The notes under the pieces were generated by a model. That model ran no database searches. It was not told the DNA's origin and saw only the letters and a list, made by a program, of their open reading frames with translations. Position numbers and translations under genes: made by a program. A stretch of DNA of 64,000 nt from Hemibagrus wyckioides (lineage: Eukaryota; Chordata; Actinopteri; Siluriformes; Bagridae): contig NC_080712.1 in NCBI RefSeq assembly GCF_019097595.1, positions 22,798,646 to 22,862,645 on the forward strand, read 5' to 3'. Each line of letters opens with the position of its first letter. Position 1 is the stretch's first letter. Shown here piece by piece: positions 37,265-51,341 of the stretch.

Positions 37265-37527
37265 GTGAGTCTCTTCCTCTTTCCACTCACTCTACTCCCT
37301 CCTCCCTCCACCCCCCCAACACCCACCGCCCCCTCCCCTCTTGCTCAGGCCATTTGACAGAGATGCGAGGGGCACTTTTTGATTTGCACTCAAGGCGGTA
37401 TACGAGCCTTTGATTTCCTGTTTGTACATTCAAGAGGCAGAGGAGGGGAAGAGAGGCTTATCGATCACCCAGCCACAAGCTGAAGGTCAACTGGGCATAC
37501 AGCGCAGGGTGCTGAGCCCTTGGACTG

Positions 37528-37565
<38 letters not shown>

Positions 37566-37786
37566 AAGAGCAATAGAGCTATTAAGGCAGAAGCCTGTAA
37601 CACCATGTAAAAACTCAATTGATACTTTTGCTGCTCTTTTACTTCATGACTTTTTCAAGTTTTTTTCCTGCCCCTCACTCTCTCTCTCTCTTGCTCTGTG
37701 TGTGTGTGTGTGTCTGAGCTCTTGTAAAATCTCATTTGATACATTTACAGTTCTTTGACTTCATTTTTTTCTTCACCATCACTCTC

Positions 37787-37826
<40 letters not shown>

Positions 37827-38261
37827 GTGTGTGTGTATGTTTGTGTGTGGCCCGTCAACCATTTTAGCGCTACCTGCTGGAGCTGTCCTCAGGCTGTCCT
37901 CCAGCCCCATAAAAAGTCTGAGCCCATTACAAAGGAGAGCATAAGAGATAGAAATGGAGAAATTTAAAACAAAAAAAAACAAGCCAAGTTACGGCATGCT
38001 TCCATTTCTCCACTCAATTGCTGCAGTATATGCCTCTGTCTCTCCACTAGCCCACTGTACAGCCAAATAGCTACCTGTCACTGGCTCTTTGTCCCTGGTG
38101 CAGCTCATACAAGCAGCTTTGTGCACATTAAATTTTTAATTGCACTGCTTGCAACAATCAGCCTTTTATCCTCTTTTCAGAGTCTCCCTCTCCGCAAGTT
38201 TATATATTACACACGGGAGACAAGAGAGACGCACGGCACAGTCTGACTGTCACTCTACAGT

Positions 38262-38312
<51 letters not shown>

Positions 38313-39504
38313 ATATAAAATGCATCGTAATTGATGTTGATAATAGTGATGGCTTAGGAAATAATGTTCAGAGATTAGTCCTTACTCATCAGAGTTGTAC
38401 AATCTGATCTAACTGCAAAATTAACATTTACAATTTGCTAAAAGTGACGAGTTTTGAAACAGGGTTGACTTTACGAGTCAGTAAAGACAGGCAATCTCTT
38501 CTCCGTCTAAATTGCATGTAACAAAATCAGCATATATTATACATATGATACATCTTGATTTACCTTATGTACATTTCAACGGTTTACTCCAAGATATAAA
38601 AACATCTTATGTTTCAAGAAATGCATATAAAACCCTCACAAATAAGAAATAGCAAGCTGTCACTAAGCTTAAAGCACTGCTCCCTGAGGTAGCCTCATCT
38701 CCTCAAGCACACTGAACATGTCTGTAATGTCATTATTATTCTAATTATTACTGACAGCATTGACAAATATTGGTAATAAGTGTGATCATTTAACTGCGAG
38801 GCATATTTTGTTAAAATGATAGATGATTTACGTGCTGTCTAACCAGATCACAGCAAAAGAGCAAAAAATGGAAACGGATAAATACCGAAGTTATGGCTGA
38901 AAAGTGCATATGCTTCATTTACGTTTGAATCTGATCATATGCAACATTAAATAATTAAGACCGGCTTCTTCATGAGCAAGTGAGAGAGAGAAGAAAAGAG
39001 AGAGAGAGTGAGAGAGAGTTGAAATCAATGAGCCCAGTAGAATTGCATTCCAGTCAATGCCACCCCTACAGAGAGTTATTGCACCATTAATTAAACTTAT
39101 TGTAAATGCTCAATATTCACAGTCCTCTCTGTCTCTCTCTTTCTTTCTCTCTTTCTCTCTGTCTCTCTCTCTTCATCTTCTCCTCTCTGCTGCTGTCTCT
39201 CTTATACAGGGGCTCCTCTGTGTGTGAATTAGGTGGAGGGATGACATGTCTTGCTGGGCTCATGGTAAGTGAAAGATGTGTGATACACACACACACACAA
39301 CCCAATCACAGGCAAAGGGGCGATTTCAGCATGGATACCCAAACACAGGCACATTGTAAGCATCATGAAATGAGTTCAAATACACTGGCATTTCCGCCTC
39401 AGCAACCGCAGAGCGATGGACTGACTCCACATGAGCATTCTTACACACAAGCATGCACATGCACATGCATATGCATAAGCACACACACATACACACGCAC
39501 ACAC

Positions 39505-39539
<35 letters not shown>

Positions 39540-40038
39540 TCAGACATACATGCATGGGGCCCTGGGGGGTTAGTGGTGGCCTATGGATGCTTCTCCAGAG
39601 GAACATGCTGTAGAGCTGATCGATCTTGCTTTCATAAGACCCTCCTCTGTTTATCTTGTCCACTCAATACCCCTGTGTTGTACGATTGCTGAACAGATTT
39701 TACTGCACTAAGTCCTACACTTCCTTCTCATCCCTTCTTCCTCTGCTCTGCACTCCACACGCCATGTTCGTCTCCAGTTCAGAACCCTTAGGCTGTGGTG
39801 CCTATGTGGCCAGCTGCTGGTGCAGACTCCATTGACTTCACATACTTCTTAGTGTGAGAGACAGAGAAAGCAAAATTTCCAGGAAAGACCTGGATGTAGT
39901 ATTTTCTGCTCTATCTCTCATGTCTAGTTCACAATTAAAGTGAAGGCCACACTCAAAATGCTTGCTAGTAGTAGATCTCTTTGAGCTTGTGACTGCTTGT
40001 TGCGCAGCCCATTATGTGACCTTTTACTGACATTTGAA

Positions 40039-40075
<37 letters not shown>

Positions 40076-43000
40076 ACAAAAACTCACTTTAATACACATA
40101 AAGAATCTAGATTTGCTTTGATATCCAAAGACATTCTGCAATATAAAAAAAATGCATCTTTCCACACATACACGTCCACCTGATCCCACCCCGGACACAA
40201 TTCCTCTTCAAACCTACAGCGACACACACCCTTTTAGATAAAGACGTCCACTAGAATGAAAATAGGTTATGGATAAAAAATACACGGTAACAAAGAAAGG
40301 GGGAAGACTGCGAGAACAAAAGCAGAGGCAGCGCAGTGCAAAGTTATATGAAGGGCATCAGGCAGGCCTGGCGAGCCGAGTGCGGAGTGACAGTGGAGCG
40401 CGATGGCCCCGCCTGATAAACACCACGCTGCAAATGAAAGGCTCGGTGCTCGCCATCATCTCCTGTCACAATGCAATTACCCAACAGAGTGATAGCAAGA
40501 TAGAGGGCTCCCAGCCACGGGGAATGATAAAAGTATTGACTGATTTGATTGAATGATTAAAATAATGCAGACGTAAAATGAAAAAACGGGCCAAGAGACA
40601 GAAGAGGAGGGATGAGCAGAGATGGAGGGAGAGAGAAGGGGGGGAAGGAGAGAGAGCGAGAGACACAGAAAGTGTGTAGTCTGTGCAGCGAGGGGGATTT
40701 TTAGAATTCCAAGGGGTGTGTATCTGTATGTATAAGGGGGGTGTTTTGTTTTGTATTTTGTTGTGTTTCAATTCCTTGGTTTTCATCTCTCTATTTTTTT
40801 TTCCCCCCACAGATTGCCGTTTGTGCTGATGTGAAGGAAGTGCTGCTATCTGATGGGAATGAGAAGGCCATCGAGAGTATCCTCCTCATACTGAGCAATC
40901 TCTGTGTATTTGAGTGAGTGGGTGCATGCGTGATTGTGAGGATGTTTCAATTTTCTGTTATCATGCGCCTGTTTTTATTTTCGAAAATGCAAAAGCATTG
41001 AGCTCAGACAGAAAGAGTTTGTGCGTATTGTTTAGTGTTGGGTAGCTCGCTGCATAGTTTCTACTACCTTTACTTCTTTTACATACTTCACCATAGCTGT
41101 TATTTTATCTTTCAGGATGCAAAAATGAACATTGTCTAAGATTACGTTGATATCACATGCTTTCCTTTCCTCATGTATACACCTCAAGCATGTGGTCAAT
41201 CATGTATATATCCATGCACACTACATGCTCACCTGCTCTCTTTATTGAACTTTAATGTTGTATAATGTGCATGCTGATTTTTTTTTTCTCTCACTCTGGG
41301 CCTTTTTCCACTGCTCAAAATACAAGAGCTTTTTTTGCTACCAGAAAACTGGAACTTTATTCCCCCCCATTATTATTTAGTCTTATAACAGAGGTGTAGT
41401 TTTGCTCCCAGTTCAAGATGAGAACTACATTTAATTGGCAGTCTTGGACTAGCAGGACTGAATGTTTTTTAAGCCCAATATCATTCACACAAACAAAGAA
41501 AAATAAATGAATTTTTCTGTTGGTGCTGTTAATCTGTCTAAAGCAACACTGTGCTAATTTATTTCCCACCAGCTGTAATTGTTTACATTTAATTTATAAG
41601 AAATTATTTTTTTTACATTATTGTTTAGCCAAACAACTGATCAGACAAAAATACGACTTTTTGATCCACTCATTTTTTCATTGTTTCCTCCTAACAATAG
41701 TGTCACAGCCCACTGAAATGATGATTATTTTGCTTTTACATTCATCACTTTGACAATTCTACTTGTCTCTTAAGTTAAAAAATGAACTGGAACTAAAAGC
41801 CCAATCCTATTTGGGCTGGTTCTGTTTCTTCCTACTTCTCATCCTCCTCTTCCAGCATTCGTCCTCCCACCAGAGCATGGTCCACAAAAAAAGCAGCAGC
41901 AACCAAGATGACGGCAAATACGTCAAAATTACAGTGTTCGTTAGTACAAAAGCCAGTGCTGTGATGACAGTGGGTCTTTATTGAATCTCTGCGCTTGGCA
42001 AACAATAGCAGTGACACGAAATCGCACACAATTCTCCATTGAGAGGAGAGATTTGTTTAAAAGAAAGGAGTCCAAATGGAGGGGAAGGTTGCTGAGATGG
42101 ATAATCAGAAAAGACATGCTTGCAACAGTCAGAGCCCATGCCTAAGCCATTTCCTCTTATAGAGAGTGAAAAGGCTGCCGGTGGGTTGATAGAGCATTAA
42201 TTGGCAGCGCTTTGTGCAGGAGATGTTTCTGCCATAATAGAGCACTGATAGATCTGATGATATGATAGGAGCCGGAACAATGCCGCTTGTCCCTGGAGCA
42301 TAAAAATAACATTCTCCTGTGTACGTTCTATGGCTCTTTTTTTTTTCCAGAAGGCAAAAATTGAGAGGAGCCAAACGGTTCAGATAGCAGTACTTTTAGC
42401 TCATAATAGGCTGGTGATGCGATTATTCACCCAGTACCGAATCAAACTGAGTGAATTTCAGGTATTTTGAAATGAGATCGATCGTCAGAATCCTACGTTA
42501 AGTGAAATGTTAATTAAATCCGCTAGTTTGCTATACCTATTGGCAATTCCTTTTATGTTGTAGTCACAGAGTTAGTGAATGTAGCCCATCTATTGTCACA
42601 GTGCTTTTTGTAACACTGGCATGCGTAAGGCACATCCACTTTACCGAGATTTTTAAACACATCAGTGTCACTTCTGTGATGAGAAAAAAACATCAACTCA
42701 AAATCTCCAGCCAAAAGTGGAAAGCAGGGGTATTCAACAAAATCTGTGATCATCCAGTTGCATTACATGTTCATGTCCATTAACAATTGGATCACCGTGA
42801 TTTTGCTTGCACAGGTAATTCACCTTACCACTTTTGACTAGTGCCCATGGTCTCTGACTGGATGAAACCCCTGTTTTGAACTTAAAGCAGAGAATACTTC
42901 TTTGTCCATTCTGTTTCCATCATTGTTTAAACAAGCCATGTCATCACTTCACTACTACTTCACTACTATATTCTCTTTATTTACCTGAAAGGGAATAGAA

Positions 43001-46000
43001 AATGAAACATTTACAGAAATCTCCATTTTCTGACTGGATGTCTGGAGCTGTGTGACTAGTCTCTGATTCCATGAGTGGCTTTTAGGTAAATAATTGACAT
43101 AAATGGATGTGATTGGATAAGAAACAACAGAGGATCAGGTACAGTATCCTGACCCTGTTTAGACAGTAAATACAGTAAGTAAATAAGTTAGAGTATTTTT
43201 CAATGGCTTGGTTTGGTCGTGGTTCTCCAACTCGTGACCCTTGGTGGTTTCCTACTAGATGTAAGAGCATGGTCAGTCTAATAATGTGGCCTTTTAGCTA
43301 CACAGGGAATAAAATTCCCAGCAAAGCAACTGCTCTTGATTTATTTGCCCCAAAACCACAAACTGTACAATAACAAACCAGTACATAGGTGTCATACTGA
43401 GATTGGATCCTCCACCCAAACATTATCTGGTCAGTAGTGGTTATTTTTGATTAATGCATGAGGTAGAGGGGGCTAATAAGCTACATATGAGCTGCATATG
43501 AGTCACTAACTGCATATCTATAAAATGCTCAGTAGGTTTAGCTACAGAGTAGATTTGTCTAACACTATGGTGGAAAACTCGAGAGCAGACATAATTGGTT
43601 CAAAGTCTGTAACATTGTGTACTTTGCTGTATGAAGAGACAGACAGAAAAAGCCATAAGAACACTGAGAAAAAAGTATGCTATGAGTGTGTGAAAGACTT
43701 TACCCTTCACTGATGTCCTCTGCTGTCTTCTTGCTATAGCTTGGCTCTCCCACTCTGGACATTGTGCTGTAACTAACCTAACCTTGAATTACTGAAATCA
43801 CTGAAATGTATCATGAAGTGATTGACATTCACACTGGAGAACAAAAGACAGGAAGCAAATGTTCTCTCTTTACTCTTTTCCACGGCATGTGTTCTCTCTT
43901 TGTCTTTATGTATCTACTAGGAATATAACCAAAAGCGAATGCATTGTTAAGATTGAATTAAATGCTTCAGACCAGATGTGTGCATCAGGGTCATTGTGAG
44001 TTTTTTTTTTACTCAAATGAGCAGTTTTAAGTTTTATGAAGTTGTGGATGCTTGTCAAGTTTATTTAATAATTTAACTACAGTTTAAATCTCCAAAACAG
44101 CACAAGACCTGCAGTTTTGGAGATGCTCTGACCCAGTTGTCTAGCCATCACAATTTGTGGGCTCAGATCCTTACTCTTACCCATTTCTCCTGCTTCAAAC
44201 ACATCAACTTAAAGAACTGACTGTTCACTTGCTGCCTAATATATCCCACCTTTTGACAGGTGCCATTGTTACAAGATAATCATGAATAATTATGAATAAA
44301 TGTTATTCACTTCACCTGTCAGTGATTTTAAAGTTATAATAAGCAAATAAAGCACATAAAGATTTAGCTACAGATTATGACTTTGCAGTAAACCAGAATC
44401 AGAAATCACACTCATAGATTACATATTAATGAGATAATTATGCTGGCCATTTTAATAGATCATTTCGATATGTTAAAAGCAGTTAAGGTTATTATAAGGA
44501 TTTTGTTCATTTCTGTCTAGATTAAAGTTTCAGACAGTCAGTGGTCCATAGTGAAAAAGCAAGTATGTAATATTTGGATTAAATAGGAAAAGTGTATTTT
44601 GGTACACATCACCAAGAAGAACCAAGAGGGGTTTTAAGTGTGTGTGTCTACATGTGTGGATACCAATGTGAGACACAGCATTTCTGACCTCTTCCCCAGT
44701 GGGCTTCTCCTGATGAGATTATACTGTAAGCTCTACTCTATCTCCTGAACGGCTGATCGCACCCGTGTGACACACTTCCACAGCCTCTCTCGCCCAGCTA
44801 TCCTCCGCCGGTGACACAGCCTCCAAACCGTGCTCCCGGCTATAGATTGGATTTGCTACGGCTGTTTGGCACGAAGTGAGAGCTAGCGGGAAGTGAAGAG
44901 GCAGAACTCCTAATTGAATTAGCTTAAAACTGTGGTCTATTCTATTAATAGATGGGTTGCCATCAATCCTGCCATCTAGCACTCTGGGCGGAGGCTCATT
45001 GGGGCAGCGACTACACGTTAAAAGCCTTCTTATTCATTGTCTCTAGGGAAGCTTTGCTTTCACTCTCACTTGTAAGGTTGAGAGTGAGCAGACGTGAAAT
45101 AGAAGACAAGGGGGAAGGATGATATGTAGGGCATGAATGAACTAACAACATGCATGATGGAAAGACTATGTATACGCTACAAAAATGGACAAATGGTTTT
45201 CATGGTCAAATAACCAGCCATAATGAAAGATGAATACACCTAATGGGACATATGACTATGAGTTTATTGGAGTGAGTGTGTGTGTTGTGTGTGGAAGCCT
45301 GTGTCTGCCTTAACCCCTATTCCAGATGTGCGTGTGGTTATCGAGAGGAACAGACGAGCCGGACTGTTCACCTGCACCGATGTGTCCAGCAGGTGGGATC
45401 TCAGTCACTGACACAAATTCACTGTCTATTAGATTTATTGACTGCTACAAAAAATGTTGTTTATCCTTGCCAATATAATCTGCATTCACTTTTTGTAAGG
45501 GTCAGTTGACTAGTGCACTGTGCTGATGCAATTAATGGAAGTAGATCAGAAGTTAGAGCCATATGTCAGTATGTACTGTATAATGTGAAGGTCTCCTGTT
45601 ACTTAGAAATAAATCAGTATCACAGAGGCCTTTGAAATCATGACTCATCGGACAGTTAGGGGGCTCATTAAGCAAAAAATAAAATGCATTATCATGTTTT
45701 TGGAGTCATTAGAGTGATTTATTTACAAACTCTTCAGCCATTGAACCCATAGCTGATAAGATAAGATGTAAGATGTAACTAAGACGTTAAAAAGGAAAGA
45801 ATTAAGAATAAACAAAGATTACACTGTAAAATATTTACATGATTGCCCATGAGTTTATTGCCTTAATTATTGAAAAATATATCCAATAGCACAATGTTTT
45901 AAATGTCAAAGTGTACTGTGGTGCGTATTTCTTAGAGATGACACACCATTGTTATTTTATATCACACAAATATTCAGACAATTTTGTGTGATTATAAACC

Positions 46001-49000
46001 AAACCTTTGCTTTCTTTTGTGTTTTATTATTAAGACTTTATATAACTTTCCTTGCTGATATGTAAGAGTCCTTGATGATGATAAATGCTTTCTTCCTAGT
46101 TTTATTTATTTTTACTGTTAAAAGTTAAATTGTTAAATTGACAGTATCAGTATGTTACTGACTTGAACTTTACGTCAGAAAATGAATAAACTAAAAACAT
46201 ATTAGTCTGACTGATATTATAATGATTAAATACTATCCCTAGCAACTAAGTAATATAATGATGATATGATCCCTGTTGCATAAAATCATTAACAATAATA
46301 GTAATAATAATAAAATTGCAGAGCACTTGGCTATGTGGACCTCATTTTGAACCCATGACTGTTGGGTACCTGTATTGATTAATATAATCACCCTAAATAC
46401 TGCTGAATAACGCCACTTGCCTTGAAGTTGCCCTCCGAACCAAGCCGTACTGATAGCATACAGTCTTGATTATGAGTTTGAATCTCAAGCAGCTTGTCTC
46501 CTCCTGAGTCTCATCTTCCTGCTTTCTCACAACAAGGTTTACAGACTGTGTGCCGCAATCCTAATGTATTATCACCTAAAATCATTTTGGTATTCAGTGA
46601 TCTAAGCGCTCTTCTCTCTACACTCCTCCCTCCTCCCTCCATATTTACCCTAGGCTGATGAAGTGCAGGAGTAAATGTATAATTAGCCTGCATTACTTTG
46701 ATTGTTTTCTTTAGAGATTAGGCTTCCTGTCAGAGCACGCGCTTTAAGAGGGGTGAAGGTCGTGCATGATTGGATGAGGGAGGGGGGATTCTCTTTCTCA
46801 ACTCTGTGAATAAGTGGTGTGGCCCCCTGCTGAGAGAGGAGATTGTATTTCCACAAGACATAATTTTTGTTTACTGAGTGTTAATAATAGCTAATTAATA
46901 ATCAGATTCTCTTGCCTGGAAAAAAAAAAAAAAAAAAACTCGCCCGTAGCACGGAAGGTGGAGATAGGTAGAGAAAAAAAGGAGAGTCATGAGCAGAGAG
47001 AATAGAATGGCAGGCGTGTTAACTGCCTCGATCTGGATTCGGATCCGGACAATTCATTTTGTAAGAGTAAGAGTTAAAAGGATAGAAGTACAGTGAGCCC
47101 CAGAGATTTGATTAAAGCAGGCAGTATTAGTAAAGTCACAATGACTCTACAGCCTGGGTATGATTTCGAAGACATTTCTTCTTGTCTGTAATGCTTCATC
47201 AGTCATTCATTAGTCGCAAAAGTCAGCTATAGATAGTATTATCTCTCATTCCTTTTTTGTTGCTTGTCACAAAACTTATAATCTAGGTTGTTTTTCCTCA
47301 GGGTGGTGAGATGGGACAGTGAAGGGGACGTGTCGGCGATGGAGGGCCGCTTTGATGTAGTCATGTGTGCTGATTGGTAAGTCATTCCCAGGTCATCTGT
47401 TTCAGCAAATACACTCAATGCACATCTGATCTCTGCATTCGACATAATCACATGAAGCACTCTAACATCCCGTCCAGCTACATCGATCTACATCTACAGA
47501 CATTTTTTCTGCACATGCACAAGTCTAATCCCATGCATAAATTGTCTACAGGTAGTGCAGCTCTCCAAGTTTTTTCCTGCTCACATCACTATGAAACTAC
47601 AAAACTATCATATCTCACCCTGTAGCAGCTTTTTCAGACACAATATGTCCACACCCTCAATAACAGCTCACGGCTCGTTGGCCTGGTGATGGTGCGTTAA
47701 TATCCACACTCGCACAACGCTTATCAGATGGCAGCCTTCAGCCCGAGGCTGGCACCGTGTTACTTCCCCTTGGCTAACCCCGCCAGGCATTTTCATTTTT
47801 CCCCAAATTGCCTTCTTTTTTTCATGCTCGACGTCCCAGCAAATGGATGTCTTAGGCAAATTGCAAATAATTATGCCGGTGTGAGGAGCCGGGAGAGAGA
47901 CCGAGAGCGGGAGAGAATAACACAAACATTTCAATTAGCCTGCTTCTTAACATAGATCTCAGTCCTGATTTGTTTTTAATCTTTGTTTAAAAAAAAAAAA
48001 AAAAGCAATTCTTGTTAATTATGCAACACAACCGATGTTACAATGCTCACAAGAAATATTAGCTGGTTAGATTAGATTGCAAATGCTGTAACGGTTTAAG
48101 ATTTAATGACCTGTGATTTGGCAGTTAATATTATTACAGCTGCAATAATATTATAGGCTGGAATTGAAAATGTAGAACTTTAAAATAATTTGGTTTTGTT
48201 CTGTAAAATGAGTTAAGATCAAGTCTCTGCATAACTTAGAATAAGCTACGGAAATGTATGTGTACAAGGAAAAGCCAAGCTTAGAGAGTGAGTGTAAAGA
48301 ATTATGCACAAAAAACGCATTAGCCTTTAGACTTATTTTTGCATCAATAAATTGCTCATTACGTGCACTAAGACTTGTACAAAGTGTGCTTTATGTAACG
48401 TAAGAATCCGTATGAGTGATGAACGTGTTGCAGGCGGCATAATGATACTGCTGATAATCTCGAAACCCCCAGCAAATCCTGCTATTATTCTAATGCCACA
48501 AAATGCCAGCTAATACATGGGTGACATGAACAGTAGAGGGCCAGTGTGTGGTGATTTGTGTGCAGTAAGAAGATTTGGTATGTGTGTGTGTATGTGGGCA
48601 CGCATGAGAGCGCGAGCAGCATTGAAGATGACTCACGCCGCTGTGGCCGTCCCCCCGTCGCTCCAGCCAGCCGCTCGCCCGTAATTGCCGTCATCAGTAG
48701 AGTGATCTCTTGGAGATTAATGAACATCACAGCAGCGGCGATCACCTGCGAAAAGGTCAACAGCCGTACTTCTGCTTCCATTAATTACAGTCTTTCAGGC
48801 AGATGCCCAGGAACGCAGCATCTAACGCCGAGACCCTCGCACCAGGGGGGAGAAAGAAGGAGGAAGAGCCAGAGATGGAGTTTAGACACATGGGTTTACA
48901 GCATACTTTATGTCTCTTGCTCATTAAGCCTGCCTGCCTTCTCGCACAATGTGTATTACTTATTTGTCATACCATTACAGCCACTTTTAACAGCACACAC

Positions 49001-51310
49001 TGAACTGTACTGTTTGACATACATTTCTGTTTGTGCGTGTTCACTGAAAAAGCATTAAATTACACGGTTTGTCAGTCTGTTCTGATAGTTTGACTAATCC
49101 CACTTTTTAGATTGGGCTAGAAAAAGACAGAAGAGGAATTTTCTTTCTTTTTATTTCACAAAAAGCTTCACATGAATAGCATTAGTCCAAGCATAAGAAA
49201 GGAAACCAATGGCAAGCAAGGATGACCAAAGAAAAACAAAAAACATGCCACAAGCACTCAAAAAGGAAAGGTTTACTCCCTAATCATTGCTAATGTTAGT
49301 CATCTGATTAGAATAAGATGCTAAACAACACTGTACGATTCGAAGGAGTAATTAGTAAATGCTTTTCTTGGCCATGTTTCTTGGCTATACCTGTCAGGGA
49401 GCAGGCTGAAGCAGGTGTGGATTATTCCAGATTAAGTGTGGAAGTGGGGTCAGAATGGCAAACCACTCTCTGCAACTCCAGGCAGATTATGCTCAACATA
49501 ATCTGAGGGATTCCACGTCCAGATTAACCCGGTTAGGCTTCTCAGAGGAAAGATCTCTGAATTTGCTTCTGCCTGTGGCATGCCTTCTATCTTTGGTTTG
49601 TGTTAAAGAAAGAGTGGACTCCATATGGAACTGTAGAACTGAAGAAAGCTGAACTTCTGGGAAATGTCTCATTAAGAAAGCGGGATTAATGTGGTCATCA
49701 TGTAGGGGTAAAATGTAGGCATAGAGCTACAGAATTCATTTCTTGCTTTGCTGAAAGTTTTCCAAAAGTGTGCTCTAGATATGTGGGTGTGTCTCATTCA
49801 GCTCCCCAGCTCCCTAGGTCGTGAATTAGTATATCATATATGCGAGTCAGGGCACTGGTAAAGATTGTGGCTCATTACACACTGGGACACTAATGACTCT
49901 ATTTCTGGCAACGTTCTAATTTCCTCATCATGTCACTCTAAAAACCCAAATTTTATATGTCGTGTAGATTTGTTAGCTTTATAACACATATTTCTATTAT
50001 GGTTCTTCCAGCAGGATCATACACTATCTAATAGCTCAAACAAACCCTATATAGAACAAATAAAATTAAATTAAAAAACACTAATGTAAGTAATTTACAA
50101 AAACCAAAAACAATAACAAGCTACTTAGATTTGTAGATGAAGTTGACTGTGAGGGTTTTATTTTTTTTCTTACTGCGGAGAGGCTATAGAAAATATGACA
50201 TCATTTCCAGTAAGGGAACATAGAGAGCATCCATGCCTCCTGGTTTTTGCAGGGCATTGTGGGATTTTTTTGTGAGCGATGCACTGGAAGGATTTGTGAT
50301 CGATACATCCTTCAAAATGGCTGATTCCCTGATTAGTGCCCTGACTACTGAATTAGAGAACTGATCGAGACACACCTCAACTTGTATTTACTATTTTTCT
50401 TAGTGGAATAAAGGCAAGTGGAACAACATTTCATTAAATTAAATTTAAATTAATTAAACTAAATTAAATTAGAAGGTTTTATGTATTTATCCAGGGTTTT
50501 TCTAATTTTTTTTATTTTTATTAGATTTGTGCTTCATCAATTTTATTAAAATAAAATAAATGATAAGTTTTGTATTTATATTTTGGTAACCTATATAAAT
50601 TTTGCTAATGATTACCCTAAAGGTAAAATTAATATAGGTTATACATTGGATAATTTAATCATTCAACACTCTTTTCAAAATTATAGGCAACTGTAATATT
50701 AATATTAATATTTTGTTATGCTCACTCTAATCTTTAATCTTTAGTGCCTAGCAATATTGGAGACACTTAGTTCATTCATCCATACAGAACATTTTAAACT
50801 CTTTTATATTCTTAGGTTTGTGCCTGTCTATTTCCGTCTTCAACTAAGATATAAAATATACATTTTCATTTTATCCCTAATGAGCAAGCCAGAGGTGATG
50901 GGGGCAAAGAAAAAAGTCCCTAAAACACAACCATGACTCAAAAGGGAACTCATACTCATTTGGGTGGCACTAGAGAGTGTGATTATTAATCATTTCCCTT
51001 CCCTATAACTGTGCAGTCTTTAGTCAAAAAGTGCAATAATGTAACCAAGAACTTTACCAGTTTTAACATCAAGTATATTTTGTTGAAGTTATCAACTGTT
51101 CACTGATGTAGACTTGAATGCAAAATTGTACAGTTGCAGTCCTAAGCCATCCTCATGGTTTGTAAGTGCTAGAACCCACTGTAATCTCATGTATCTCAGG
51201 CTTCCATGTGGGTCATCCTCAGCAGCAGTGAGTGTTGTCCAATTGTTGAGACCGCCAACCAGAGGTATCAGGCATCAGACAGGTCCAGAGAGTGGAAGGG
51301 GTCAGAAGGG

Positions 51311-51341
<31 letters not shown>

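Larger units (their letters stand above)
39265..40812 (+). other. camkmt: camkmt intron B-C (1,548 nt)
   Basis: It contains a CA-rich stretch with several arrays (39450-39538), a (CT)15 array (40041-40070), a candidate conserved block (40320-40580) and a purine-rich run (40600-40670). It ends in a T/C tract and cccacag. Confidence 0.85.

Noticed and set aside
39450..39538. Regular CA repeats as a CRISPR-like array
   Set aside because: These are simple dinucleotide repeats without spacers in eukaryotic DNA.
39106..39573. 155-codon + frame containing camkmt exon B
   Set aside because: Only 39210-39264 is coding by homology and splice sites. The flanks are a CT tract and CA arrays.
40877..40913. 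Treating the extended exon C (to the GTGAGT donor) as the main form
   Set aside because: Exon D at 45326-45392 matches the family and fits only the 40876 donor. The extension is kept as a possible alternative.
48558..49058. The longest open frame in the window (166 codons, +)
   Set aside because: It has no recognisable domain, no splice or promoter context, and lies over a CpG-rich unique block that explains the lack of stops. It is inside a camkmt intron.
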